NCBI RefSeq assembly: GCF_005517195.1
Contig: NZ_CP040244.1
Location: 3,242,001 to 3,306,000 of the forward strand
Direction of reading: 5' to 3'
Origin: Streptomyces vilmorinianum
Lineage (GTDB): Bacteria > Actinomycetota > Actinomycetes > Streptomycetales > Streptomycetaceae
DNA length: 64,000 nt
The position numbers and the translations under genes were made by a program. Positions 15,674-24,558 of this stretch are shown here, in pieces. How positions within the stretch are numbered: position 1 is the stretch's first letter; the number at the start of each line of letters is the position of its first letter. The notes below the pieces were generated by a model that had not been told where the DNA came from, did no database searches, and saw only the letters and a list, made by a program, of their open reading frames with translations.

Positions 15674-16015
15674 GTGAACCACTCCGACACACCACGCGTC
15701 ACGGTGCTGACCGTGCCCGACTGCCCGAGCGCCCCGCTCATCCGCGAGCGGATCACCGAAGCTCTCCAAGGCCGGACCGTGCCGGTGGAATGGATCGAGG
15801 TGCAGGACGCGGACGAGGCCGTCCGGCACCGCATGACAGGCTCGCCCACCCTCCTGGTGGACGGCGTCGACCCGTTCGCCCACAGCGGCGCCGCACCGAG
15901 CCTGTCCTGTCGGCTCTACCGCCACGCCGACGGCACGACCGACGGCGCCCCGGCCGTCGCCGACCTGCGCATCGCCCTGACGGGGAGCGGCCCCTCCAGG
16001 ACCTCTCCGCGGTAG
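15674..16015 (+). CDS. Thioredoxin-fold protein of a metal-response locus
   Basis: 113 aa from GTG 15674 behind GGAAAGAG. Opens with VTVLTVPDCPSAPLIRERI, a beta strand followed by a single-Cys CPSA in the active-site position, then EWIEVQDADEAV and MTGSPTLLVDGVDPFA with the cis-Pro loop (SPTLL). Relatives are often annotated as alkylmercury-lyase-like or thioredoxin-like. Directly driven by the MerR promoter, so a metal-thiol role is the best guess. The following FAD gene is broken. Confidence 0.7.
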   Translation: MNHSDTPRVTVLTVPDCPSAPLIRERITEALQGRTVPVEWIEVQDADEAVRHRMTGSPTLLVDGVDPFAHSGAAPSLSCRLYRHADGTTDGAPAVADLRIALTGSGPSRTSPR

Positions 16016-16017
16016 GG

Positions 16018-16330
16018 CATCGGCCCGTCCGGTCTTGCCGCCGCCGCCCAGCCCGCCGAGCGGGGCCTTGAGCCGCTCGTCCTGGAGACGGGTCCGACTG
16101 CCGGCAGCGCGGTCCGCGAGTGCGGCTACGTACGGTCGTTCTCCACCTGGTCCGAGGTCGTGGACCCGGCCGCCGAGAAGCTCCTCGCACCGACTGGCTG
16201 GGTGAAGCCGGACGGCTTGATGTACCCGTCCGGTGCAGAAGGGGCCGAGCACTACCTGCAGCCGCTGGCCGACGTACTCGGCGACAGGTCCGCTACGGCG
16301 CCACCGTGACCGGAGTCTCCCGGGTCGGCC
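16018..16330 (+). pseudogene. FAD-dependent oxidoreductase, N-terminal fragment (ArsO-like?)
   Basis: Begins right after the previous stop with GIGPSGLAAAAQPAERGLEP, the dinucleotide fold, then AGSAVRECGYVRSFSTWSE and VDPAAEKLLAPTGWVKPDG. A one-base shift after YLQPLADVLGD leads to RYGATVTGVSRVG, then coding is lost. The sequence is close to flavin monooxygenases found in Streptomyces arsenic clusters, but this is from memory. About 105 of some 400 residues remain. Confidence 0.6.
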
Positions 16331-16520
16331 GTCCTCCTTGTCGGCCTGCACCATCGGATACTGGCCGCCCGGGGGCGGCTGCACCGGAAGCCGGTCCAGC
16401 AACGTGGCGTGGACAGGATCACGCCGCAGGGGTGCATCGCGATCCCCCGCGGGAAGGCCGCGGACCAGCGGGAACTGGCAGAGCGCCAGGTCAGTCGTCC
16501 GGGCGTAGCTCCGTATGGCC
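16330..16520 (-). pseudogene. DNA polymerase III alpha (DnaE2-like) fragment
   Basis: Two overlapping minus frames give AFPRGIAMHPCGVILS and TLLDRLPVQPPPGGQYPMVQ plus ADKEDG, the block of C-family polymerases around the conserved HxGG-like loop and the acidic ADKED motif. The catalytic core is otherwise absent. It resembles the error-prone DnaE2 type. Confidence 0.45.
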
Positions 16521-16539
16521 GTGCCCGGACACGGGGACC

Positions 16540-16730
16540 GAGTCAGCGGCTCGAGCACGCCATCCGCGCTGGTTCAGAGCTCGGGTCAGGTCGCGGTTCG
16601 CCTCCCGAGCCGCGTCGAGTTCGGCCTGCTGTTCTTCCAGGGCGCGTGTGCGGTCGGTGTTGGTCTGTTCGACGCGGGTGAACGTGGCGCGGCGGTGCTG
16701 CCGGGGGTCTGGGCGTGGTGGTCGGTGCGC
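16540..16730 (-). pseudogene. Coiled-coil fragment, possible mobile-element accessory gene
   Basis: The minus strand reads QHRRATFTRVEQTNTDRTRAL and EEQQAELDAAREANRDLTRAL, a long charged coiled coil as found in small accessory proteins next to integrases or transposases. No start or DNA-binding head is recognisable. Identification is weak. Confidence 0.3.
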
Positions 16731-16816
16731 CGCGAACGGCGCCCCTCCTCGGAATTCCCACCGGAGGTCGACGTCCGGGTGGACGCGCTCGCGCGGACGT
16801 CCTCATGGTGAGGCAG

Positions 16817-16860
16817 GGGTCCGGGGCCGAGCTGTCACGACAGCTCGGCCCCGGACCCCC
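16817..16860 (-). terminator. Strong terminator of the oxygenase/DMT operon
   Basis: A 21-bp perfect inverted repeat (16817-16837 with 16840-16860, core GCCGAGCTGTC) with a two-base centre lies 8 bp beyond the DMT stop. Confidence 0.85.
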
Positions 16861-16867
16861 GTACCGG

Positions 16868-17902
16868 CTACGGCACCTGGTCCGGTGCGGACTTGGCGGG
16901 GGTGCGCCCGTCCTCCTGGACGGCCTTCCCGCCACCGGCACTCCCGTCGGGCTCCGGCCCCGGCTTCGCCCTCGCCCTCGCCTTCGTCCACATGTCCCGC
17001 AGGCTTTCGAGCATCGACGCGAGGAAGATGACCGCACCGCCGAAGATCTGCGACAGACTCAGCGACTCGCGGTTGACGAGCCCGAACAGGCTGGCGAACA
17101 CGAGGTCGAGGTTGAAGATCACCGAGGTGCGCGCGCTGCCGACGCGCCGCTGGAAACGGGTCTGGAGGTAGATCGCCACGGCGGTCGACATGACCCCCAT
17201 GAAGACGATCGCGATCCACACCTTGGTGTCGGTCAGTGGTGCGAGGTCCCGCCGGAACGGGAAGTAGAGCAGGGCGACGGTTCCGAACAGCACCTGGAAG
17301 AAGCCCAGCGCCATCCGGTCGACCTGCCCGGACTCGGGCTCGGACGTCAGCTTTCCGATGATCGAGATGGTCATCGCGATGGCGAAGGCGGCGAGCCCGC
17401 CCCACAGGTAACCGACGGATATGTCGTCGAGGTCGGGGCCGAGCACGATGAAGGCGCCCACGACGCCGACCACCACGGACGCGAGGTCCACCTTCGACGG
17501 CCACCCCTGGCCGAGCGCGGCCGAGACGAACGGGATGAAGACGATGCACATCGTCACGCAGAACGCCGTACTGGCCGAGGAGAGGTAGTGCAGCGCATAG
17601 CTCTGGCTGACGATGTTGAGCGCGCTGAACAGGCCGAGCACGAGCCCGCCGAGGAGAGCCTTGCGGCCGGCTCGCAGCGCGACCGGGAGAGCGAAGGGAA
17701 GCAGGGCCACCGTCGCCACCAGTGAGCGTGCGAACGCGTACAGACCGGGGTCGACCACGGCCACGGCGTTGTGCGTCAGCGGAAAGCCGATGCCCCAGAT
17801 CAGCGGGATCGCGAAGATCGCCAGCAGAGCGACGCGGTCGCGACTCCTCTCGCCCTTCGGGTCGAGAGGAGCGGCACGGTCATCGATAGTCGACGTATCC
17901 AT
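16868..17902 (-). CDS. DMT-family (EamA) transporter
   Basis: 344-aa inner-membrane protein with ten predicted helices in two EamA halves: LLAIFAIPLIWGIGFPLTHN and FARSLVATVALLPFALPVAL in the first, YLWGGLAAFAIAMTISIIGK and IAIVFMGVMSTAVAIYLQTR in the second, and a charged Lys/Arg-rich tail. The ATG overlaps the 3' end of the oxygenase gene by 23 bp, so the two are translationally coupled. Last gene of the operon; DMT permeases in such a place usually export the product or an amino-acid-like precursor. Confidence 0.88.
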   Translation of the reverse strand: MDTSTIDDRAAPLDPKGERSRDRVALLAIFAIPLIWGIGFPLTHNAVAVVDPGLYAFARSLVATVALLPFALPVALRAGRKALLGGLVLGLFSALNIVSQSYALHYLSSASTAFCVTMCIVFIPFVSAALGQGWPSKVDLASVVVGVVGAFIVLGPDLDDISVGYLWGGLAAFAIAMTISIIGKLTSEPESGQVDRMALGFFQVLFGTVALLYFPFRRDLAPLTDTKVWIAIVFMGVMSTAVAIYLQTRFQRRVGSARTSVIFNLDLVFASLFGLVNRESLSLSQIFGGAVIFLASMLESLRDMWTKARARAKPGPEPDGSAGGGKAVQEDGRTPAKSAPDQVP

Positions 17903-18899
17903 AGAACTTCCCGGGCTCGTAGTTCCACGTCACAGTCCGCTGTGACGCGCCGAGCAGCATTTCCGCACGGCGCAGGTCGCGCGAGACCAGCAGGCGCTGC
18001 AGCCAGCGGTCGGTCCCGTCGTAGCGTGCCTTGAACGCGGTTCTGCCGTGGACGGTCTTGAGATTGTCGAGCAGCAGGGTCTCGCCCGGCCCGAGGTCGA
18101 CCGCGTACATGTTCTCGTGCAGGATCAAGCGCAGTCGGTCCAGTGCGGCCTGGGCACGGGGGTTCGTGCCGGCGATGTACTCGTCGTCGTACGCGATCAT
18201 GGGTGAGGCGGGGTCGCCGAACAGCACACGGATCGCGGGACCGTTGCCGCGCTCGGCGTCACTGTTGCCGAAGTTGTAGTCGACGCTCGTACGGAACTGG
18301 AACTCGCCGAGTGTGGCGATGTCCTCCGCGCTCAGGAGGGGCAGGATCTCGTCCGCCCCGATCACGAGCGTCTTGGCGACCCCGGCCGGGTCGCGCCGCA
18401 GCCCGCTCAGCATCAGGTAGTCGGGCTGGACCGGGTGGTAGATGTTCTCGTTGTGCAGGTCGAGGATGACGGCCGAGCTGTCCGAGGAGATGTTGGACTC
18501 GTTGCGCTTGGCCGGGCGCACGTTGTGGATGATCGCGCCGTTCCGCTCCTGGCTGTAGCTGAAGGGTTCACCCAACAGCTTGCCGAGCATGATCAGCGTG
18601 AACTCGCTGTAGTAGGTGCCCTTCCCGTTCTCGATGTCCTCCGTGGACTCCGTGGTGGGCATGAGGTCGGGGTCGACCGCGCCGTTGCGTATGAGCAGGC
18701 GTCCGCCGGGGCCGCCCTTCCGCTTGAACTCGAGCAGGGCGCGGACGTCGTCGTGCTCCAGCGAGGCGAGCGCCTCCTCGGCGTGCGCCGCCGCGCGCTC
18801 GAACTCCCGGTAGGGGTTGCTGCGTACCGCGTGGCGCCGGATCGCCTCCGACCAGGAGGAGATGTCGACGGTCGGCATGGGTATGTGGGTACGGGTCAC
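17880..18899 (-). CDS. Fe(II)/2-oxoglutarate oxygenase, clavaminate synthase/VioC-like
   Basis: 339 aa from GTG 18899, which overlaps the SDR stop as GTGA. Iron ligands follow the HxE...H pattern of this family: LDLHNENIYHP (about 150) and DNLKTVHGRTAF (about 281), with Arg in DRWLQRLLV to bind 2-oxoglutarate. Such enzymes (VioC, AsnO, OrfP) hydroxylate free arginine, asparagine or related amino acids; TauD-type HxD is absent. N-terminus DISSWSEAIRRHAVRSNPY is typical. Substrate cannot be read from sequence. Confidence 0.88.
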   Translation of the reverse strand: MTRTHIPMPTVDISSWSEAIRRHAVRSNPYREFERAAAHAEEALASLEHDDVRALLEFKRKGGPGGRLLIRNGAVDPDLMPTTESTEDIENGKGTYYSEFTLIMLGKLLGEPFSYSQERNGAIIHNVRPAKRNESNISSDSSAVILDLHNENIYHPVQPDYLMLSGLRRDPAGVAKTLVIGADEILPLLSAEDIATLGEFQFRTSVDYNFGNSDAERGNGPAIRVLFGDPASPMIAYDDEYIAGTNPRAQAALDRLRLILHENMYAVDLGPGETLLLDNLKTVHGRTAFKARYDGTDRWLQRLLVSRDLRRAEMLLGASQRTVTWNYEPGKFYGYVDYR

Positions 18900-19636
18900 A
18901 GCGCTGCCCTCGCAGTCTCGCCGCCATCGACGATGTAGTGCTGACCGGTCATGAAACGTGCTTCGTCGGAGGCCAGGTAGACGAGGAAGCCGGCGATCTC
19001 CGAGGGGTCGGCATGGCGGCCGAGCGGGATGTTGGCGTTGACCTCGTCGAGCATCTCGTCGGTGTACTCCGCTCGCTGCATGGGCGTGAGCACCGCCCCC
19101 GGGCAGAGCGCCGACACCCTGATCCGTGGCGCGAGTTCGACCGCCATCGTGCGCGAGAGCGCCAGGATGCCGGCCTTGGAGGCGTTGTAGTCCGCGTAGT
19201 GGGGAAACGCGGCGAGGCCGTTGATCGAGGACATGTTGACGATCACGCCCTCGTCCATGCGCCGGACGGCTTCGCTCGCGACGTAGAAGACCCCGTTGAG
19301 ATTGGTGTCGATCACGGCGCGCCAATGGGCGGGTGTGATGCTGCGGAAGCTCTCGTGCCGCGTGCTGACACCGGCGTTGTTGATCACCACGTCCAACTGC
19401 GGGAACGTCTTTTCCAGTTCCTGGAACGCCGCGGCCACGGCGACGTCGTCCGAGACGTCCACGGTGATCGCCGCGGAGATCTGCGGGATCGCCGCCACGG
19501 TTTCGTCGATCGCGCGCTTGTCACGGTCGAAGATCGCGACGAGCGCACCCTCTTCGACGAACCGCCGGACCGTGGCTTGGCCGATTCCGCTCGCACCGCC
19601 GGTGACCAGCACTCTTTTCCCTCTGATGCCCTGCAT
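18896..19636 (-). CDS. Short-chain dehydrogenase/reductase
   Basis: 246-aa cytoplasmic NAD(P)-dependent oxidoreductase. Cofactor motif VLVTGGASGIGQAT at residues 8-21; DRD after the second strand (AIFDRDKRA) indicates NAD preference; NNAG in VVINNAGVS; catalytic Ser in NMSSING; YNASK with the catalytic Tyr and Lys. Full classical-SDR length. Second gene of the operon, 29 bp after the IPNS-like gene. It may oxidise the alcohol made by one of the two oxygenases, or reduce a keto intermediate. Confidence 0.9.
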   Translation of the reverse strand: MQGIRGKRVLVTGGASGIGQATVRRFVEEGALVAIFDRDKRAIDETVAAIPQISAAITVDVSDDVAVAAAFQELEKTFPQLDVVINNAGVSTRHESFRSITPAHWRAVIDTNLNGVFYVASEAVRRMDEGVIVNMSSINGLAAFPHYADYNASKAGILALSRTMAVELAPRIRVSALCPGAVLTPMQRAEYTDEMLDEVNANIPLGRHADPSEIAGFLVYLASDEARFMTGQHYIVDGGETARAAL

Positions 19637-19665
19637 GAAGAAACTCTCCTGGGTGTCGGAGCGGG

Positions 19666-20667
19666 TCACAGCTGCTCGAATACGTTGCGGTCCGGAATGT
19701 CGAAATCGACAAGCCACTTTCCGGAGTCGATGCGCTCCTTGATGTACGGAAAGTCGCGGTAGAGCTGACCGAGCAGGTGGTGTCCGACGACGATCCGCTC
19801 GTCGCTGTCCCCGAATTGCGGCAGGACGCTCAGTTCGGTCTCGAAGTCCAGATTCATGAAGAAGGGGAAGCTGTAGCGCTCCTCGCCGGTCGTGACGACC
19901 CGGTGCAGGAGCGACTTCACCTTCCCTCCGGTGATGAACTGGAGCATGTCGCCGCCCAGGACGAGCAGGGTGTTCTTGAAGACGGGCATGCTGCGCCAGG
20001 ACTTCGAGGCGCGGTCGTACGCCAGCAGGCCGGGCGAGGTCTGGTGGATGAGCGTGAAGAGCTCGTAGTCGGTGTGCGCGCCCATGGACGTGTCGCCGCT
20101 GTTCACGAGCACGTCGTTGGGCATGTAGTGGATCAGGCGCAGCTGTGAGGCCGGGCGGGTGATCCAGGGGTCGAAGTAGTCCTCGCGCTCCCCGACACCC
20201 TGTGCGATGAGTTGCAGGATCCGGCGGGAGATGGCGAAGTTGGCCGCGTAGTACGCCTCCGCGGTCTCGGCCATGCCGTTGATGTGGGCGGGGTACCGGT
20301 TCGGCCCCACGAGCTCGAACCCGAGGCTGCGACTCGGCGGCAGCGGGTCGGCCTCGTAGCCGATGTCGAAGGCCTCGTAGGCCCGTATGGATTCGTCGCC
20401 GTACGCACCCTGTTCGGTGACGGGGACGTAGCCGCGGTGATTGTCGGAATCCCCGATGTAGAACTCCGTCTTCGACTCGGTCGTGGAGTCGAAGAAGCTC
20501 TTCGAGACGTCTTGCAACGACTTGAACAGCAGCGGAGAGATGACCTGGTCAAGGTCGGAGAGATAGAAGAAGCCGGTGTCAGCCAGCGTGTCGAGGACGT
20601 GTGCGGGTGTCACGTCGCCGGAAAGTATTTCGCTGTAGCTGATGACCGGAATGGAGTGAATCGCCAT
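19666..20667 (-). CDS. Isopenicillin N synthase-like Fe(II) oxygenase
   Basis: 333 aa from ATG 20667 with GGGGGAG upstream. N-terminal DIOX_N region (IPVISYSEILSGDVTPAHVL, GFFYLSDLDQ), jelly roll with iron ligands GAHTDYELFTLI (about 194) and SLLHRVV (about 253), and RYSFPFF (about 263) in place of the RxS 2-oxoglutarate site. Members either use 2-oxoglutarate (hydroxylase, desaturase) or act like IPNS or ethylene-forming enzyme. First gene of the four-gene operon. Confidence 0.9.
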   Translation of the reverse strand: MAIHSIPVISYSEILSGDVTPAHVLDTLADTGFFYLSDLDQVISPLLFKSLQDVSKSFFDSTTESKTEFYIGDSDNHRGYVPVTEQGAYGDESIRAYEAFDIGYEADPLPPSRSLGFELVGPNRYPAHINGMAETAEAYYAANFAISRRILQLIAQGVGEREDYFDPWITRPASQLRLIHYMPNDVLVNSGDTSMGAHTDYELFTLIHQTSPGLLAYDRASKSWRSMPVFKNTLLVLGGDMLQFITGGKVKSLLHRVVTTGEERYSFPFFMNLDFETELSVLPQFGDSDERIVVGHHLLGQLYRDFPYIKERIDSGKWLVDFDIPDRNVFEQL

Positions 20668-21547
<880 letters not shown>

Positions 21548-22930
21548 GTGTTCGGAATCATCAGGCCATGCCGTCATCGCCTGGGCGAGGGCTTGCGTAC
21601 CGAGTGGATGGCGCATCTGTGTGGGCTGTGTCTGGCGTTGCGCAGCGAGTACGGGCAGTTCGCGAGGGTGGCCACGAACTACGACGGCCTGATCGTCTCG
21701 GTGCTGACCGAAGCACAGTCGGAGCGTACTGGCGACTGGCGGCGAGGCGCCGGTCCGTGCCCGCTGCGCGGGATGCGGTCGGCGGACGTGGCACAGGGCG
21801 AGGGCGCGCGGCTGGCGGCGACGGTGTCGCTGGTGCTGGCCGCGGCGAAGATGCGTGACCATGTGGCCGACGGCGACGGCCTGTTGGGGCGACGCCCGGT
21901 GGCGCGGGCGGCGCGCCGGATCGCCCACGGCTGGGACCGTGCGGGCGCCGCGGGTGGCGAACGGCTCGGCTTCGACACCGCGGTGCTGCTCGAGGCGGTC
22001 GAACGCCAGCCGGAGATCGAGCGGTTGACGGGCCCGGGTGGCTCGCTGCTGACGGTCACGGAGCCCACGGAGACGGCGACCGCCGCCGCCTTCGCGTACA
22101 CCGCGGTGCTCGCCGACCGCGCGGGCAACGCCGAACCGCTGGTGGAGGCCGGCCGTCTGTTCGGCCGACTCGCGCATCTGCTGGACGCGGTGGAGGACCT
22201 GGACGCGGACGAGGCGTCCGGCGCGTGGAACCCGATCGCCGTGACCGGCGCGGACCGCGCCGAGGTGCGCCGGCTCTGCGACGACGCCGTCCAGGGGATC
22301 CGACTCGCCCTGTCCGATGCCGTGTTCGTCGACGGACGGCTGGTACAGGCGCTTCTGGGCGTCGAGTTGGAGCGTGCCGTCGACCGGGTCTTCGACCCGC
22401 GGCATCGTCACCACCAGCACCGCCGTCAGGCGCGGGGCCCGCGCATGCTGCCCTGGCTGGGACGCCGTACGGCGACGGAAACGCCCTCGGAGACCGGGAC
22501 GGGCACGGCCTGCGGCGTCGGGGCGCTTGCGGGCGCGGCCCCGGAGGGCGCGTCGATGGCCTCGGGTCGGCCGCCGGAGGGGCAGTGCAGGCGGTGTGGC
22601 GAGTGGCGCCGGTTGCGCGGCGATTGCAGGTTGTGCTTCAACTGCTGTACCTGCGACGAGGGCGACGGCCCGGATGACGGTGAGCCCGTGCAGTTCGGCG
22701 ACGGCAACCGCAACGGCGGCTCGAGCCGGGAAGGTTCCGACAGGGGCGGTTCCGGGGGCGACGGCTGGTTCGGGGGCCAGGGCGGCGGCAACTCGGGCGG
22801 CTCGTCGGGGGGTTCGGGTGGCCATGGGTCCGGTGGCTCTGGTGGTTCCGGCAGTGGCTCGGGTGACGGCTGCTGCGGTGGCGGTGGCTGCTGCAACCCG
22901 TGCAAGTGCTGCTGCGACTGCTGCGACTGA
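21548..22930 (+). CDS. DUF5685 family protein with Cys-rich tail
   Basis: 460 aa from GTG 21548 behind GGGGGAGAAC. Residues 1-285 are the DUF5685 domain: MFGIIRPCRHRL, HLCGLCLALRSEYG, TNYDGLIVSVLTEAQ, GPCPLRGMRS and AAKMRDHVADGDGL, with Cys and Asp positions suggesting a metal-bound prenyl-synthase-like fold. A zinc-like CRRCGEWRRLRGDCRLC follows (about 340-360), then a Gly/Ser linker and the C-terminal CCNPCKCCCDCCD. Family members are linked to regulation in Streptomyces but lack a proven role. Confidence 0.85.
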   Translation: MFGIIRPCRHRLGEGLRTEWMAHLCGLCLALRSEYGQFARVATNYDGLIVSVLTEAQSERTGDWRRGAGPCPLRGMRSADVAQGEGARLAATVSLVLAAAKMRDHVADGDGLLGRRPVARAARRIAHGWDRAGAAGGERLGFDTAVLLEAVERQPEIERLTGPGGSLLTVTEPTETATAAAFAYTAVLADRAGNAEPLVEAGRLFGRLAHLLDAVEDLDADEASGAWNPIAVTGADRAEVRRLCDDAVQGIRLALSDAVFVDGRLVQALLGVELERAVDRVFDPRHRHHQHRRQARGPRMLPWLGRRTATETPSETGTGTACGVGALAGAAPEGASMASGRPPEGQCRRCGEWRRLRGDCRLCFNCCTCDEGDGPDDGEPVQFGDGNRNGGSSREGSDRGGSGGDGWFGGQGGGNSGGSSGGSGGHGSGGSGGSGSGSGDGCCGGGGCCNPCKCCCDCCD

Positions 22931-23017
22931 ACGGCGGACGAGCCGGGCGAGCCCCCGCCCCCGGAGGGGAACGCCCCCCGGCGGCCGCGTCGCTGGTCCC
23001 GGGGCGGCGTCGGCGCG

Positions 23018-23318
23018 TCATCGGTAGGTCCCGGGCTGGGGAGGCAGCGGGTGTGGGGGAACGGGCGGTGCGGGCGGCCAAAGAGGTCGTCCGGCCGGTC
23101 GGGTGGTACGGGTTCTCCGCCTGCGGGTGGTGTGGTCTCCCTGCCCACCTCCTCGGACCCGGTCACGCCGAAGACGCTGAGGCACAGCAAGGTGACGAGC
23201 GTGACGACCGTACACAGCACCGCGACCGCCGACACGGCGAAGACGCCGCGCCGTCCCCGCTTCCGGGCCGTGCCGACCCCTTCGACCGGGAGTCGTTCCG
23301 TCCGGACCTGGCTGCCAT
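23018..23318 (-). pseudogene. Small single-pass membrane protein, frame disrupted
   Basis: ATG 23318 (MAARSGRNDSRSKG) has an excellent AGGAG site, but this frame stops after 51 residues. Another frame contains RRGVFAVSAVAVLCTVVTLV, a clear membrane helix, then a Pro-rich region (AGGEPVPPDRPDDLFGRP). A third gives PHPLPPQPGTYR with a stop at 23018. The joins lie at GGGG and CCCCC runs, so the two shifts may be sequencing errors and the real product about 100 aa. Confidence 0.45.
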
Positions 23319-23350
23319 GTGTTCTCCTCTTCGTTTCCTCACGTGAGGGT

Positions 23351-23376
23351 GGGTCCCGGGACGAGGCCCGGGACCC
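23351..23376 (-). terminator. Hairpin terminator
   Basis: Perfect 10-bp stem GGGTCCCGGG/CCCGGGACCC with a six-base loop, 22 bp beyond the stop of the secreted-protein gene at 23399. Confidence 0.7.
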
Positions 23377-23398
23377 TTGTGGGTGGTGCGTGTGCCGG

Positions 23399-23779
23399 TC
23401 AGATGGCGGTGCCGCAGGTGACGGATACGTACCTGACGTAGCCGTAGTACTTGATGGCGTGCCATTGGTCGCTGGAGGTGGCACAGGCGGTGACGTGACC
23501 TCCCTTTACGGATCCGCACCCGCCTGTGGAGCACGGCCATGACTCTCCGGGCTTGATCTCCCCGACGATCGCCGAGTCACCTCGGGCGTACTCCCTGATC
23601 CGCGCCAGTTCCCAGCCGGCCTTGACCGTGACGTGGGTGCCCGCCCTGGCGGCGGGCTGCCGGGCCGGCCCTCCGGCGGCCGTCTCCGCCCCGGCCGGCG
23701 CGGGCGCGGCCAGTGCCAGCAGCACGGCCTGCGCCACGACGGCGCCGGCCAGGGCGATTCGGTGCAACGACTTCTTCAT
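23399..23779 (-). CDS. Small secreted protein, possible SH3-like fold
   Basis: 126 aa from ATG 23779 behind GGGAGAGGG. Signal peptide MKKSLHRIALAGAVVAQAVL through APAGAETA, cleavage near residue 31. The mature part (THVTVKAGWELARIREYARG, GEIKPGESWPC, SVKGGHVTACATSSDQWHAI, VRYVSVTCGTAI) has four Cys and the strand order of bacterial SH3-like proteins of Streptomyces. Extracellular, non-enzymatic. First of three neighbouring small secreted proteins on the same strand. Confidence 0.8.
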   Translation of the reverse strand: MKKSLHRIALAGAVVAQAVLLALAAPAPAGAETAAGGPARQPAARAGTHVTVKAGWELARIREYARGDSAIVGEIKPGESWPCSTGGCGSVKGGHVTACATSSDQWHAIKYYGYVRYVSVTCGTAI

Positions 23780-23831
23780 GTTCCCTCTCCCGATCCTGAA
23801 TCCTGAATCCCATGGCTTGTCGTAGGCGCGC

Positions 23832-24170
23832 TCAGAGGTCCCGGACGTCCACGGAAACGCTGCCGACGCCCGTGCCGAACGCATCGCACAGACCGCTGGA
23901 GCTCCTGCGCTTTCCCGGTGGGACCGTGACCCACCCGCCGGTCGTGTCCCAGCTCAGGCCGCAGACGATGACGGCCCGGAACTCGATGGGGTGGTTGTTG
24001 TTGTTCTTACAGACCGCCGTCGCCTCGTACCCTGACGAGCCCACCGAGTACGTGCACGCTTCGCCGCCTCCGGGCGGGCGCATCACCGACGCTTCGGCCG
24101 GCGAGAGCTGCGTGACCGTGGCCAGGGACAGTACGGCCCACAGGGCGAGAGCCCTCCGTCGGGTTCGCAT
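23832..24170 (-). CDS. Small secreted protein, paralogue A
   Basis: 112 aa from ATG 24170 (AAGGAGAAG upstream). Signal peptide MRTRRRALALWAVLSLATV with cleavage after PAEA. The mature part shares with the next gene the block ASVMRPPG.GE.CTYSV, .CKN and the ending GTGVGS..D.RDL. Four Cys, about 87 aa mature. Tandem duplicate of the gene at 24223, 52 bp apart, probably co-transcribed. Function unknown. Confidence 0.8.
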   Translation of the reverse strand: MRTRRRALALWAVLSLATVTQLSPAEASVMRPPGGGEACTYSVGSSGYEATAVCKNNNNHPIEFRAVIVCGLSWDTTGGWVTVPPGKRRSSSGLCDAFGTGVGSVSVDVRDL

Positions 24171-24222
24171 GGTCTTCTTCTCCTTGCGGTGGAGCGGATG
24201 GATGCGGTGCGGTGCGCGTGGT

Positions 24223-24558
24223 TCACAGGTCACGGATGTCCGCCACGATGCTGCCGACGCCGGTGCCGCCGTCGCACGTGCCACGGCCTCCGTCGCTCTC
24301 CCCTGGCGCGATGGCCAACCAAGCGCTGACCAGGTCGGGCGACCACCCGCAGACGATGGTGAATTTGACCTCGATGGTGTGGTCGCCGATGTTTTTGCAG
24401 ATGCCCGTGCCGGTCATGCCGTCGCCACTCACCGAGTACGTGCATGACTCGCCGCTTCCGGGCGGGCGCATCACCGACGCTTCGGCCGGAGCGGCCTGCA
24501 GAGCGGTGCCGGTGAACAGCAGGGCCACCACGGCGAGGGCCCTCAGTTTGGAACGCAT
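24223..24558 (-). CDS. Small secreted protein, paralogue B
   Basis: 111 aa from ATG 24558, with AAGGAG 8 bp upstream. Signal peptide MRSKLRALAVVALLFTGTAL, cleavage after PAEA. Mature part: ASVMRPPGSGESCTYSV, GICKNIGDHTIEVKFTIVCG, GTCDGGTGVGSIVADIRDL. Close relative of the preceding gene, with conserved Cys positions and diverged loops, so an ancient tandem duplication. Upstream gene of the pair. Confidence 0.8.
   Translation of the reverse strand: MRSKLRALAVVALLFTGTALQAAPAEASVMRPPGSGESCTYSVSGDGMTGTGICKNIGDHTIEVKFTIVCGWSPDLVSAWLAIAPGESDGGRGTCDGGTGVGSIVADIRDL

Noticed and set aside
16868..20667. NRPS-type or beta-lactam cluster because of IPNS-like and clavaminate synthase-like enzymes
   Set aside because: No ACV synthetase, beta-lactam synthetase or carboxyethylarginine synthase is nearby, so a beta-lactam claim is not justified.
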